Assembly: GCF_051488685.1 (NCBI RefSeq)
Contig: NZ_JBPSEH010000004.1
Coordinates: 62,001 to 126,000 of the forward strand
Direction of reading: 5' to 3'
DNA from: Melioribacter sp051488685
Lineage (GTDB): Bacteria; Bacteroidota; Ignavibacteria; Ignavibacteriales; Melioribacteraceae
Length of the DNA stretch: 64,000 nucleotides
The first letter of the stretch is position 1. Each line of letters opens with the position of its first letter. The translations under genes and the position numbers were made by a program. Below are positions 37,447-45,899 of this stretch, one piece after another. The notes beneath the pieces are model-generated. The model was not told where the DNA came from. It worked only from the letters and a program-made list of their open reading frames with translations, and did not search any database.

Positions 37447-38692
37447 AAAAATACTAATCGGGATTACAGGTTCGATTGCAGCTTATAAGGCGCTTTATTT
37501 GATTTCACGATTGGTTCAGGAAGGCTGCGATGTTAAAGTAGTGACTACAAAGTCGGCACTGCAGTTTATAGGGAAAGCTTCGATCGAAGGGCTTACAGGA
37601 AATCCAGTTTATAACGATTTATTCGAAACTGGCGCTGTAATGAGTCACATTAATTTGATCAAGTGGTGCGATATTTTTGTGATTGTGCCCGCTACGGCCA
37701 ATATTATAAATAAAATTGCTGGTGGCATCGCCGATGATTTGCTGACTTCGCTTGCTCTGGCAAGAGATAAAAACACGCCTTTTCTTTTGGCTCCGGCAAT
37801 GAACACTAATATGTATTTTAATCCTGCTACACAGTCGTCTATCAAAAAGTTAATGGAATTCGGTATCGATGTTTTACCAACGGCAGAAGGTTATCTTGCT
37901 TGTGGAGATGAGGGCGCTGGTAAGCTTTTAGAGCCCGATATTATTTTTAATTTTATTAGAGCGTATTTGCTTAAAAAAGAGAGAAGCCGTAAAAAATTAA
38001 AAATTTTGATTACTGCAGGCGCTACGAAAGAAAATATCGACGGGGTTCGATTCCTTACCAATTTGAGTACAGGCAGGACGGCGGCTGTAATGGCCAATTA
38101 TTTTAATTCACGAGGACACATTGTCGACTATCTTTCGTCGAAAGATGCAGCTAAACCGGCTCTCATAAATAATATACATTACTTCACCGACTTTGTAAGT
38201 CTGGATAATCAATTGAAATTGTTGCTTGGGAAAAATGATTATGACCTTGTCATTCATAATGCTGCAGTGAGTGATTATTCTCCAGTTTCAATAGAAACAA
38301 CAAATAAGAAAATTGAGTTACCGGCGTTGACTAAGCTATCGTCGGATTTCGACAGTATTAGAATTAATTTTAAGAGGAACCATAAAATTCTTACAAATCT
38401 AAGAGAATATAGTCGGGAAAAAAGTATTTTCATCGTTGGATTTAAATTTACAAATACACTGAATGAGGACCAAAGAAGAGATGCGGTAAATAAACTTTTT
38501 ATGGAAAGTAATTGCGATCTGGTAGTGCAGAATGATTTGAACGATCGTACAAATGACGGTGTACAACAAAATTTTAATCTTTATGACAAAGACGGAAAAA
38601 TAGTTTCGTCTATCGATCCTTTTACTCTTGCTATGCATCTGGAAAATTATATTGAAAAAATAAACGGAATAGAAAATGATTATATGTCTTGA
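37433..38692 (+). CDS. coaBC: Bifunctional phosphopantothenoylcysteine decarboxylase / phosphopantothenate--cysteine ligase
   Basis: About 419 residues. The N-terminal flavin-dependent CoaC domain has GITGSIAAYK, the active-site His in SHINLIKWCD, PAMNTNMY, and the Cys of YLACGDEGAG. The C-terminal CoaB domain starts ITAGATKENIDGVRFLTN and contains VIHNAAVSDY and the Lys-rich loop region. ATG at 37433 is preferred over a TTG at 37427; AGG lies 10 bases upstream. It overlaps panC by 14 bases and coaX by 17, consistent with tight coupling. Confidence 0.94.
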   Translation: MLNSKKILIGITGSIAAYKALYLISRLVQEGCDVKVVTTKSALQFIGKASIEGLTGNPVYNDLFETGAVMSHINLIKWCDIFVIVPATANIINKIAGGIADDLLTSLALARDKNTPFLLAPAMNTNMYFNPATQSSIKKLMEFGIDVLPTAEGYLACGDEGAGKLLEPDIIFNFIRAYLLKKERSRKKLKILITAGATKENIDGVRFLTNLSTGRTAAVMANYFNSRGHIVDYLSSKDAAKPALINNIHYFTDFVSLDNQLKLLLGKNDYDLVIHNAAVSDYSPVSIETTNKKIELPALTKLSSDFDSIRINFKRNHKILTNLREYSREKSIFIVGFKFTNTLNEDQRRDAVNKLFMESNCDLVVQNDLNDRTNDGVQQNFNLYDKDGKIVSSIDPFTLAMHLENYIEKINGIENDYMS

Positions 38693-39458
38693 TGTTGGGA
38701 ATTCTCACATTTACGGAGGATTGTACCGTAATTCCGAATTGGTATTACAATTCAGGAAGACATCACGCGAACGCTTCACGTCAGATGAATTCGGAGTTTT
38801 TTTAAGGAGCGTACTGAAAGAAAATAATTTTACGCCTGAGGAAGTTAGCGACATATCCATTTGCAGTGTTGTGCCCGATCTCAATCATTCAATTCGTTCT
38901 GCGGCATTAAAATATTTCGGTATCGAGCCGTTTTTTTTGAAAGCGGGTGTGAAGACGGGGCTAAAAATAAAATACAGGAATCCGCTTGAAGTAGGTGCTG
39001 ATAGAATTGCAAATGCAATTGCGGCGGTCGACAAATTCCCCGGAAAAAATCTGATTGTTGTCGATTTTGGTACTGCCACTACTTTCTGTGTAATCAGCAA
39101 ACAAAAAGAATATTTAGGAGGAGTTATTATTCCAGGTGTGAAAATATCGATGGAAGTTCTGGAAAGTTCAACTGCTCAATTACCTGCTGTGGAAATAATC
39201 GAAGCTAAGGAAGTTGTAGGTCGCTCGACAGTCGAAAGTATTCAATCAGGACTGTATTTCGGGCAAATTGGTATGGTTAATGGAATCAAAAAAAGAATTA
39301 TCGAAGAAGCTTTCGGAGATGATAAACCAGTGGTAATTGGTACGGGAGGATTTTCGCGGCTATTTGAATCAGCAGGCTTGTTCGATATTATTATTCCTAC
39401 ATTGGTACTTGATGGTTTATACAAAGCAATATTAATTAACAGAGAAACAGAAAAATGA
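38676..39458 (+). CDS. coaX: Type III pantothenate kinase
   Basis: ASKHA-fold kinase that phosphorylates pantothenate, first step from vitamin to CoA, and insensitive to CoA feedback in characterised members. DVGNSHIYGGLY is the phosphate-1 motif, GADRIANAIAA and VVDFGTATTFCVI carry the catalytic and phosphate-2 residues, and GTGGFS is the adenosine motif. 260 residues, normal length. Located between coaBC and panD with overlaps at both ends. Confidence 0.95.
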   Translation: MIICLDVGNSHIYGGLYRNSELVLQFRKTSRERFTSDEFGVFLRSVLKENNFTPEEVSDISICSVVPDLNHSIRSAALKYFGIEPFFLKAGVKTGLKIKYRNPLEVGADRIANAIAAVDKFPGKNLIVVDFGTATTFCVISKQKEYLGGVIIPGVKISMEVLESSTAQLPAVEIIEAKEVVGRSTVESIQSGLYFGQIGMVNGIKKRIIEEAFGDDKPVVIGTGGFSRLFESAGLFDIIIPTLVLDGLYKAILINRETEK

Positions 39459-39796
39459 AAAGAACATTACTAAAATCAAAACTGCACAGGGCAATTGTTA
39501 CATCAGCCGACTTGAATTACGAAGGCTCAATTTCAATTGATAGAGAATTATGTGAACTGGCAGACATTAAAGAATTTGAAAAAGTTGATATTTATAATAT
39601 CAATAATGGAGAACGTTTTTCGACGTACGTTATTTATGGTGGTAAAGGGGAAATAGGGTTAAATGGAGCGGCAGCCAGATTAGTACACCCTGGCGATTTA
39701 ATCATTATTGCCAGCTATGCCCTCTTCGACGAGACAGAGATTATAAATTTCAAACCTAAAATCCTGCTCCTCGACGACCAAAACCGTGTAAAATAA
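39455..39796 (+). CDS. panD: Aspartate 1-decarboxylase proenzyme
   Basis: Makes beta-alanine for PanC. The Gly24-Ser25 bond in NYEGSISID is the self-cleavage site that yields the pyruvoyl group. Lys9 in LLKSKLHRA and Tyr/Thr residues around GERFSTYVI match the active site. 113 residues, normal. The 4-base ATGA overlap with coaX completes the operon panB-panC-coaBC-coaX-panD, which lacks only ketopantoate reductase, coaD and coaE. Confidence 0.96.
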   Translation: MKRTLLKSKLHRAIVTSADLNYEGSISIDRELCELADIKEFEKVDIYNINNGERFSTYVIYGGKGEIGLNGAAARLVHPGDLIIIASYALFDETEIINFKPKILLLDDQNRVK

Positions 39797-39835
39797 TTTG
39801 CAGTAAGATTTCTCTTTTCATATTTTTGTAAGCCA

Positions 39836-40543
39836 ATGTCGAAAAAAATTATTATAGCAATAGATGGTCCTGCTGGCTCGGGTAAATCGACAGCCGCAAA
39901 GAATTTAGCCCGTAAGCTTAATTTCACTTATCTTGATACCGGAGCGATGTATCGGGCAATTACATACTTTGCTTTAAAGAGCGGCATTGTCGACGATGCA
40001 GACGCTGTGGTAGAGATGACCAAAAATTTGGATTTAAAATTACGTTACGAAAACGGAATTACCCGTGTATTTGTTAACGGGGAAGAAATTACAGACAAAA
40101 TCAGATCGGCTGAAGTTAATTCAAAAGTGAGCGAAATCAGTGCAATCCCGTGTGTGCGTAAGGAAATGGTTAAACTACAACGGTCAATCGGAAATGATTG
40201 CAATATAATAGCTGAAGGACGCGATATAGCAACTGTGGTTTTTCCCGATGCCGATGTGAAAATCTTTTTAACTGCTTCGCTCGACGAGAGAGCTAATAGA
40301 AGATTTAAAGAATATCAGGAAAATAATGTTAGTATTACTTTTGAAGAAGTAAAAAATAATCTTGCTAAACGAGATGCAATTGACAGTGGTCGGGACATTG
40401 CACCTCTTAAAAAAGCCGACGACGCTTTTGAAATTGACAATACTGGTTTAACTCCTGATGACGATCTGGAATTATTGGTCAAAAAAATTCAAGAAGCTCT
40501 GGAAAAAAAAGGAATTCAGTTGAAAAGTTTATTGCCATCGTAA
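39836..40543 (+). CDS. cmk: Cytidylate kinase
   Basis: Phosphorylates CMP and dCMP. P-loop AIDGPAGSGKSTAAK near the N-terminus, LDTGAMYRAIT, the CMP-binding insert, IIAEGRDIATVVFPDADVKIFLTAS and KKADDAFEIDNTGL are the family motifs. 235 residues. It precedes rpsA, a conserved gene order (cmk-rpsA) in many bacteria, with 82 bases between. Confidence 0.95.
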   Translation: MSKKIIIAIDGPAGSGKSTAAKNLARKLNFTYLDTGAMYRAITYFALKSGIVDDADAVVEMTKNLDLKLRYENGITRVFVNGEEITDKIRSAEVNSKVSEISAIPCVRKEMVKLQRSIGNDCNIIAEGRDIATVVFPDADVKIFLTASLDERANRRFKEYQENNVSITFEEVKNNLAKRDAIDSGRDIAPLKKADDAFEIDNTGLTPDDDLELLVKKIQEALEKKGIQLKSLLPS

Positions 40544-40568
40544 TTAACTCTATGTGTAACAAATTATT

Positions 40569-40608
40569 ACTGCTTCGGCTTTTTTGATGGCAGAAAGACG
40601 TAAGCAGT
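40569..40608 (+). promoter_or_regulatory. Hairpin in the rpsA leader
   Basis: ACTGCTT (40569-40575) and AAGCAGT (40602-40608) are perfect complements with an inner CTTT/AAAG pairing. The stem ends 7 bases before the SD AGGAGGA (40616-40622). Its position suits control of S1 translation. Confidence 0.45.
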
Positions 40609-40625
40609 TAACATTAGGAGGACTA

Positions 40626-42455
40626 ATGTCCGATAAACAAGAAAATCTAAGAAATCAATCAGACATCGTCAAATTTATCAATCCGGAAGAATATTCAGAA
40701 GAAGAGCTTAAAGCGCTTACCAAGCTTTATTCTGAGTCTTTCAGAGATATTAAAGAAGACGAAATTATTCAGGGTACAATTGTCGGAATCCATGGGGATA
40801 ACGTAGTTATCGATGTTGGCTATAAAACCGACGGTACCATTCCGAAATCGGAATTTTCAGCTACCGAAGAAATTAAGATTGGCAACAAAGTCGATATTGT
40901 TATCGAAAGCTTTGAAGACGAAGACGGTAATCTCGTATTGAGTAAGAAAAGAGCAGACTTCCTCAAAGTCTGGTCGCGTGTTCTTAAAGCTTACGAAAAC
41001 GACGAAGTAATTCAGGGTAAAATACTCAAACGAATCAAAGGTGGTATGGTTGTCGATCTTATGGGTATAGAAGCCTTTTTGCCCGGTTCCCAGATCGATA
41101 TAAGACCTGTTAGAGATTTTGATGCCTTCGTAGGTCAAACAATGGATTTTAAAATTGTCAAAGTAAATATTCCCACTGAAAATATCGTTGTTTCGCATAA
41201 AGTTCTTATCGAAGAGACAATTTCTGATCAGCGCAAAGAAATTCTTGACAAGCTCGAAAAGGGACAGATACTCGAAGGCATAGTAAAAGCCATTACCGAT
41301 TTCGGTGTATTTGTAGACCTCGGCGGTGTAGATGGTCTTATTCACATTACCGATTTAAGCTGGGGCAGAATTAACCATCCGAGCGAAGTAGTTAAACTTG
41401 ATGAAAAAATAAAGGTTGTCGTTACCGACTTCGACAAAGAAAAGAAGCGAATTTCGCTTAGCTTGAAACAACTCATGCCACATCCATGGGAAAATATCGA
41501 CGCAAAATACAAAGTGGGCGATAAAGTTTCCGGCCGTGTTGTCTCGCTTACCGATTATGGTGCATTTATCGAAATCGAAAAAGGTATCGAAGGTTTAATC
41601 CATATTTCTGAAATGAGCTGGACTCAACATATTAGTCATCCATCGCAATTCGTATCGATGGGACAGATTGTGGAGGCAGTTATTTTGAGCCTCGATAAGG
41701 AAGAAAAGAAAATTTCTCTCGGTATGAAGCAATTGACGCCGGATCCATGGCAGGATATAGTTAAGAAATATCCCGTCGGTTCGCGCCATACAGGTATTGC
41801 CAGAAATCTTACTAATTTTGGCGTCTTTGTTGAACTCGAGCCTGGAGTTGACGGTCTTATTCATATTTCCGATTTGTCGTGGACAAAGAAAATTCGTCAC
41901 CCCGGCGAAGTCGTTAAAAAAGGCGAAAGCATTGAAGTTGTTGTTCTGAGTGTCGATACCGAACAACGTAAAATATCACTTGGCCATAAACAAATTAATC
42001 CCAACCCATGGGACAACTTTGAATCAGTTTATGCAGCAGGCACAAAAACCGAAGGCAAAGTTGTACGTATAATCGAGAAAGGTCTGATAGCCGAATTGCC
42101 TCTGGGAGTAGACGGATTTATTCCGGCAACTCAATTGTCGCCATCGAAAATAAAAAATCTATCGTACTGTTTCCCGGTAGGAACGACACTCGAACTTAAA
42201 GTTGTCGAGTTCGATAAAGAGAACAAGAAAATAGTCTTGAGCGCTCTTGCAGTCTTGAAAGAGAAATCCGACGATGAAATAGCAGAATATATCACTACAC
42301 ATAAGCTGGATAAAGTATCTGTAGATGATATTAAACAGGCTGACGCAGGTAAATTTGATTCGTCAGATTTCAATTTATATGAAGACCGGATTCCGCCACA
42401 GATGCCTCAAGCGCCTCAACAGGAATCTAAAGAAGCTGAAGAAAAATCAGAATAA
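40626..42455 (+). CDS. rpsA: 30S ribosomal protein S1
   Basis: 609 residues with six S1 OB-fold repeats, recognisable by their second strands: IVGIHGDNVVIDVG, LKRIKGGMVVDLMG, VKAITDFGVFVDLGG, VSLTDYGAFIEIEKG, ARNLTNFGVFVELEPG and VRIIEKGLIAELPLG, with GLIHISDLSW-type ends in repeats 3-5. It binds mRNA and recruits it to the 30S subunit. The ATG at 40626 has SD AGGAGGA 3 bases upstream; an upstream in-frame TTG (40584) or ATG (40587) would place the SD inside the gene and is rejected. The acidic C-terminus follows a Pro/Gln segment. Confidence 0.95.
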   Translation: MSDKQENLRNQSDIVKFINPEEYSEEELKALTKLYSESFRDIKEDEIIQGTIVGIHGDNVVIDVGYKTDGTIPKSEFSATEEIKIGNKVDIVIESFEDEDGNLVLSKKRADFLKVWSRVLKAYENDEVIQGKILKRIKGGMVVDLMGIEAFLPGSQIDIRPVRDFDAFVGQTMDFKIVKVNIPTENIVVSHKVLIEETISDQRKEILDKLEKGQILEGIVKAITDFGVFVDLGGVDGLIHITDLSWGRINHPSEVVKLDEKIKVVVTDFDKEKKRISLSLKQLMPHPWENIDAKYKVGDKVSGRVVSLTDYGAFIEIEKGIEGLIHISEMSWTQHISHPSQFVSMGQIVEAVILSLDKEEKKISLGMKQLTPDPWQDIVKKYPVGSRHTGIARNLTNFGVFVELEPGVDGLIHISDLSWTKKIRHPGEVVKKGESIEVVVLSVDTEQRKISLGHKQINPNPWDNFESVYAAGTKTEGKVVRIIEKGLIAELPLGVDGFIPATQLSPSKIKNLSYCFPVGTTLELKVVEFDKENKKIVLSALAVLKEKSDDEIAEYITTHKLDKVSVDDIKQADAGKFDSSDFNLYEDRIPPQMPQAPQQESKEAEEKSE

Positions 42456-42477
42456 AAGCAATTGATAAATTGATTCA

Positions 42478-42513
42478 AGGCTGTGCTTATTGAATATAAG
42501 TACAGCCTTTTTT
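42478..42513 (+). terminator. Intrinsic terminator after rpsA
   Basis: AGGCTGTGCTTAT (42478-42490), loop TGAAT, ATAAGTACAGCCT (42496-42508), then TTTTT. The 13-bp stem has one internal mismatch. Confidence 0.82.
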
Positions 42514-42543
42514 ATAAATTGTACATAACAAGATTTCGAATAA

Positions 42544-43884
42544 ATGAAAGACTTTGCCATGTCGAAAGTGGCTTTTTATACATTAGGATGTAAATTGAAT
42601 TTCGCTGAAACTTCAACTATTGGAGATAAGTTTCTCGACCGTGGATATGAAGTAGTTGGCTTTAGCGATTTTGCAGACGTTTATGTAATAAACACCTGCT
42701 CGGTAACCGAAGGTGCCGAGAAGGAATGCAGACAAATCGTACGCCGAGCACTGAGAACCAATCCCGAAGCTTTTGTAATTGTTACGGGATGCTATGCTCA
42801 GTTACGACCCGAAGAAATTGCTCGAATTGATGGAGTAGGCGCTGTACTTGGCAGCAAGGAAAAATTTAATTTGTTCGATTATCTCAAGAATTTCAAAAAA
42901 GATATAAAACCGGAAATTTATGTTTCTCCCACAGAAGAACTCGATTCTTTTCATACTTCATATTCCACCGAAGCCGATTCAAGAACGAGAGCATTCTTTA
43001 AGATTCAGGATGGTTGCGATTACAAGTGTTCCTTTTGCACAATTCCATTGGCAAGAGGTGGGAGTCGCAGTGCAAGGCCTGACGAGGTAATTTCCGAATT
43101 CAAAAGTCTTCTCGAAAAAGGATATAAGGAAGTAATTCTGACCGGAGTTAATGTAGGTGATTACGGCAAAAAAATCGATTATAATCTTTACAAACTTCTT
43201 ACCGATTTGTTAAAAATAGATGGTAATTATCGAATAAGAATTAGTTCCATCGAGCCGAATCTTTTAACAGACGAAATTATCGAGTTGGTTGCTAAAGACG
43301 AAAGACTTTGTAAACATTTTCACATTCCTCTGCAAAGCGGAAGCCCGAAGATTCTTAAATTGATGCAAAGAAGATATAAAGCAGAAGATTATTATAGATT
43401 GATACATAAAATAGTGAATCGCATTCCCGATGCAGGTATTGGTGTGGATGTAATTGTTGGCTTTCCGGGTGAAACAAACGATGATTTTTTAGAGACATAT
43501 AATTTTTTAAAAGATTTGCCGATTTCATATCTTCATGTATTTACCTATTCGGAAAGACCAAACACCAAAGCCGAAAAAATGCCTGAGCACATTGCACCAG
43601 AGATCAGAAAAAAACGCAATAATATGCTCAGAATATTAAGTGATAAAAAAAGGAACGAATTCTACCGTAAAATGATAGGGAAAAGTCTAACAGTTCTGTT
43701 CGAAAGTGAAAATAATAATGGCTTTATTAAAGGATTTTCATCAAATTACGTACGTGTGAAAATTCCTTTTGACGAAAATTTAATTAATCAATTCGTCAAA
43801 GTAAAAATAAAGGAGATTGATGAGAACATTGCTACCGGTGAGTATTCTTTAATCACTAATTCTTTCAAAACAAAAGTAGGTTAA
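42544..43884 (+). CDS. mtaB: tRNA t6A37 methylthiotransferase
   Basis: Radical-SAM methylthiotransferase that converts t6A37 to ms2t6A37 in tRNAs reading ANN codons. The N-terminal MTTase domain contributes Cys16 (YTLGCKLNFAETST), Cys52 (NTCSVT) and Cys83 (TGCYAQL). The radical-SAM cluster is Cys158, Cys162 and Cys165 (CDYKCSFC). A C-terminal TRAM-like region ends the 446 residues. The YTLGCKLNFAET signature separates MtaB from MiaB and RimO. An ATG at 42559 would remove five residues and is equally possible, as neither has an SD. Confidence 0.92.
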   Translation: MKDFAMSKVAFYTLGCKLNFAETSTIGDKFLDRGYEVVGFSDFADVYVINTCSVTEGAEKECRQIVRRALRTNPEAFVIVTGCYAQLRPEEIARIDGVGAVLGSKEKFNLFDYLKNFKKDIKPEIYVSPTEELDSFHTSYSTEADSRTRAFFKIQDGCDYKCSFCTIPLARGGSRSARPDEVISEFKSLLEKGYKEVILTGVNVGDYGKKIDYNLYKLLTDLLKIDGNYRIRISSIEPNLLTDEIIELVAKDERLCKHFHIPLQSGSPKILKLMQRRYKAEDYYRLIHKIVNRIPDAGIGVDVIVGFPGETNDDFLETYNFLKDLPISYLHVFTYSERPNTKAEKMPEHIAPEIRKKRNNMLRILSDKKRNEFYRKMIGKSLTVLFESENNNGFIKGFSSNYVRVKIPFDENLINQFVKVKIKEIDENIATGEYSLITNSFKTKVG

Positions 43885-43886
43885 AA

Positions 43887-44615
43887 ATGAAAAGAATATT
43901 TTTGTTGCTAATGTTCTCGTCAATAATTGCAGGGCAGCCCTCAGGAAGTCTTCTTGAAATTAAGTATTCCGAAAGTTATCAATCGATGGAAACAAAAAAA
44001 TATAGTTTGGTTGCTGACGAAGTGTTTCAGTCTAAAAAGAGCGCTGGATTGGCAATTCTGTATTCGTTGATATTACCCGGAATGGGTGAACTCTACGCTG
44101 GGGATTACAGTAGTGGTATCTATTTTACAGCGGCAGATGCAGCTCTATGGATGGTTTATAGTGGATATAGTATTTACGGTAAATGGAAAGAAGACGATTA
44201 CAAAGCTTTTGCCATTTCCAACGGAGGAATTTCAACAGAAGGAAAAGACGATACTTATTATGCTTCCATTGGTATCTATATGAATATTGATGATTATAAC
44301 AGAATACAGGAATTAAATCGTAACTTTGCATATGCTTATAATATAGATACACATTACTGGAAATGGAACAATAACGAAGACAGACGTAAATATAGGGAAT
44401 TATGGAAGTCGAGCGAGCAGGCATATAATAACCTGCGATTCGCTGTTGGAGCATTAATTTTGAATCGAATAATTAGCGCCATTAACGCTGTGCGGCTTGT
44501 TGCAATTCATAACAGGAATTTAAATAAATCATTAAGCTGGGATCTTTCTTTCGAAGTGGAAAACAACCCCGATATGCCTTCCGTCTTTAAATTAAACTTT
44601 GTAAAGAGTTTCTAA
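43887..44615 (+). CDS. DUF5683-like membrane protein with signal peptide
   Basis: 242 residues. The first 20 (MKRIFLLLMFSSIIAGQPSG) look like a signal peptide. A central part, SAGLAILYSLILPGMGELYAGDYSSGIYF, resembles small TM2/DUF5683-type membrane modules with the 'LPGMGQ-Y-G' pattern. The middle (110-170) is rich in Tyr, Asn and Lys. A second hydrophobic segment (LRFAVGALILNRIISAINAVRL) follows. Function unknown. It starts two bases after mtaB and is followed by a strong terminator. Confidence 0.6.
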   Translation: MKRIFLLLMFSSIIAGQPSGSLLEIKYSESYQSMETKKYSLVADEVFQSKKSAGLAILYSLILPGMGELYAGDYSSGIYFTAADAALWMVYSGYSIYGKWKEDDYKAFAISNGGISTEGKDDTYYASIGIYMNIDDYNRIQELNRNFAYAYNIDTHYWKWNNNEDRRKYRELWKSSEQAYNNLRFAVGALILNRIISAINAVRLVAIHNRNLNKSLSWDLSFEVENNPDMPSVFKLNFVKSF

Positions 44616-44620
44616 AAAAA

Positions 44621-44642
44621 GAGGCGGAATTAAATCCGCCTC
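44621..44642. terminator. Bidirectional terminator between 43887 gene and susD
   Basis: GAGGCGGA-ATTAAA-TCCGCCTC. On the minus strand it is followed by TTTTTTT, on the plus strand by CTTCTT, so it is stronger for the susD side. Confidence 0.82.
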
Positions 44643-44653
44643 CTTCTTAAAGA

Positions 44654-45883
44654 TTATTGAAGATTGGGATTTCTCACTCTTTCGTTCTGTGTAATAGGCA
44701 GGTATTGCCATTTACCCGGCATATGGAAAATATTAAATCTTCTCTGGTCGGGGAGCCTCATTCCCTGGCAGAAAAGTTCTTTATCCCTTTCTTCTACTAT
44801 TGATGGCGAAGTAGTGTCGAGACTGATTGTGCTAATAGTTGAAACTGAATGTGACTCCCTTACTTCGTTGACAAGAGCAACTGCATCGCCGGACATTGCG
44901 CCTCTCAATATTAATTCGGCTTTCATTAAATTATTTTCCTGCCATGTCATGATTGGGATGCTTGATACCAGACCGGTTGCATCCAATTTGTATTTGTATT
45001 GATAATAATAAATTACTCCATCACCACCTTTACGAGTCTTCAATTGGATACGACCTGCTTCTGTGGGATCCTGGTTTATATACTGATTGAAACGAAAATC
45101 TACTACAAACTGGGAGCGTAATTCACCAGCCTGTACTCTATAGTTATTGTCGCTAAGCGTGCTATATTTGGCTTCGAGTGGAGCATCTCCCTTTAATAGA
45201 CCCTGTTGCGCATATGTTGCTGCATTGACGTAGTCGCCTTTGAAGAGATAGCAGCGAGCAATGAGAGAATTCACAAGGCGAGTTTCGTAATCTCCTGGTG
45301 CGTAAGTTAAGGCTGTCTTAAATCGTTCAATTGCCAGATCATACATCTGATTTGAAGGTATGAAAGGCCCAACATTGATTACTCCGCCTCCTTGTGTTTC
45401 TGTCAATCCGAAGTATGTAGCCAGATAATATCTTGCTATTGCACCGTACAAATAAGCATTAAAATATCCTTCTTTTTGTAAGTCGGTATCTTGGAATGTA
45501 ATTTTATCCAGACGTGCAATCAAAGTATCGGCATATTTACGAAATCTTTGTAATGGATCAAATGCATTATCGATCGAATTGTTATCCAGCAGTATTTCTC
45601 CAATATCAATTTGTTCGTAAGTTGGGTAGGTTGCATTGGGAACGTTTCTTGTAAAGAAAAGCTGATCTGAAAGTCCATCAGCGGCTATGAATAAATCATC
45701 TGTAGCAAGAGCAAATTCATTTTGAATGCCAATAATAAGAAACTGGACTTCAGATTCATTAGTTAACACCTCGTCTTCAACCGCATCGACAAGGGGATCT
45801 ACGTTCGATACATAATCTTCGCAAGATACAAATAGAGCTGTAAATACGAAGAGAAATAACAATGATATATATTTTCTTTTCAT
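44654..45883 (-). CDS. SusD/RagB-family nutrient-binding lipoprotein
   Basis: Surface lipoprotein partner of a SusC channel. The signal peptide ends ALFVSC (lipobox Cys21). TPR-like helices follow (SLIARCYLFKGDYVNAATYAQQ), and the C-terminal SusD region has LILRGAMSGDAVALVNEVRES, VEERDKELFCQGMRLPDQRRF and terminates NERVRNPNLQ. At 409 residues it is shorter than most SusD proteins (about 500), suggesting a reduced binding face. It is 16 bases downstream of the susC gene. No glycoside hydrolase, peptidase or sigma/anti-sigma pair is next to it, so the substrate is unknown. Confidence 0.88.
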   Translation of the reverse strand: MKRKYISLLFLFVFTALFVSCEDYVSNVDPLVDAVEDEVLTNESEVQFLIIGIQNEFALATDDLFIAADGLSDQLFFTRNVPNATYPTYEQIDIGEILLDNNSIDNAFDPLQRFRKYADTLIARLDKITFQDTDLQKEGYFNAYLYGAIARYYLATYFGLTETQGGGVINVGPFIPSNQMYDLAIERFKTALTYAPGDYETRLVNSLIARCYLFKGDYVNAATYAQQGLLKGDAPLEAKYSTLSDNNYRVQAGELRSQFVVDFRFNQYINQDPTEAGRIQLKTRKGGDGVIYYYQYKYKLDATGLVSSIPIMTWQENNLMKAELILRGAMSGDAVALVNEVRESHSVSTISTISLDTTSPSIVEERDKELFCQGMRLPDQRRFNIFHMPGKWQYLPITQNERVRNPNLQ

Positions 45884-45899
45884 ATTAAATTCTCCCTTT

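Noticed and set aside
40584..40625. A longer S1 start
   Set aside because: It would place the strong SD AGGAGGA within the coding region; ATG 40626 is correctly spaced.
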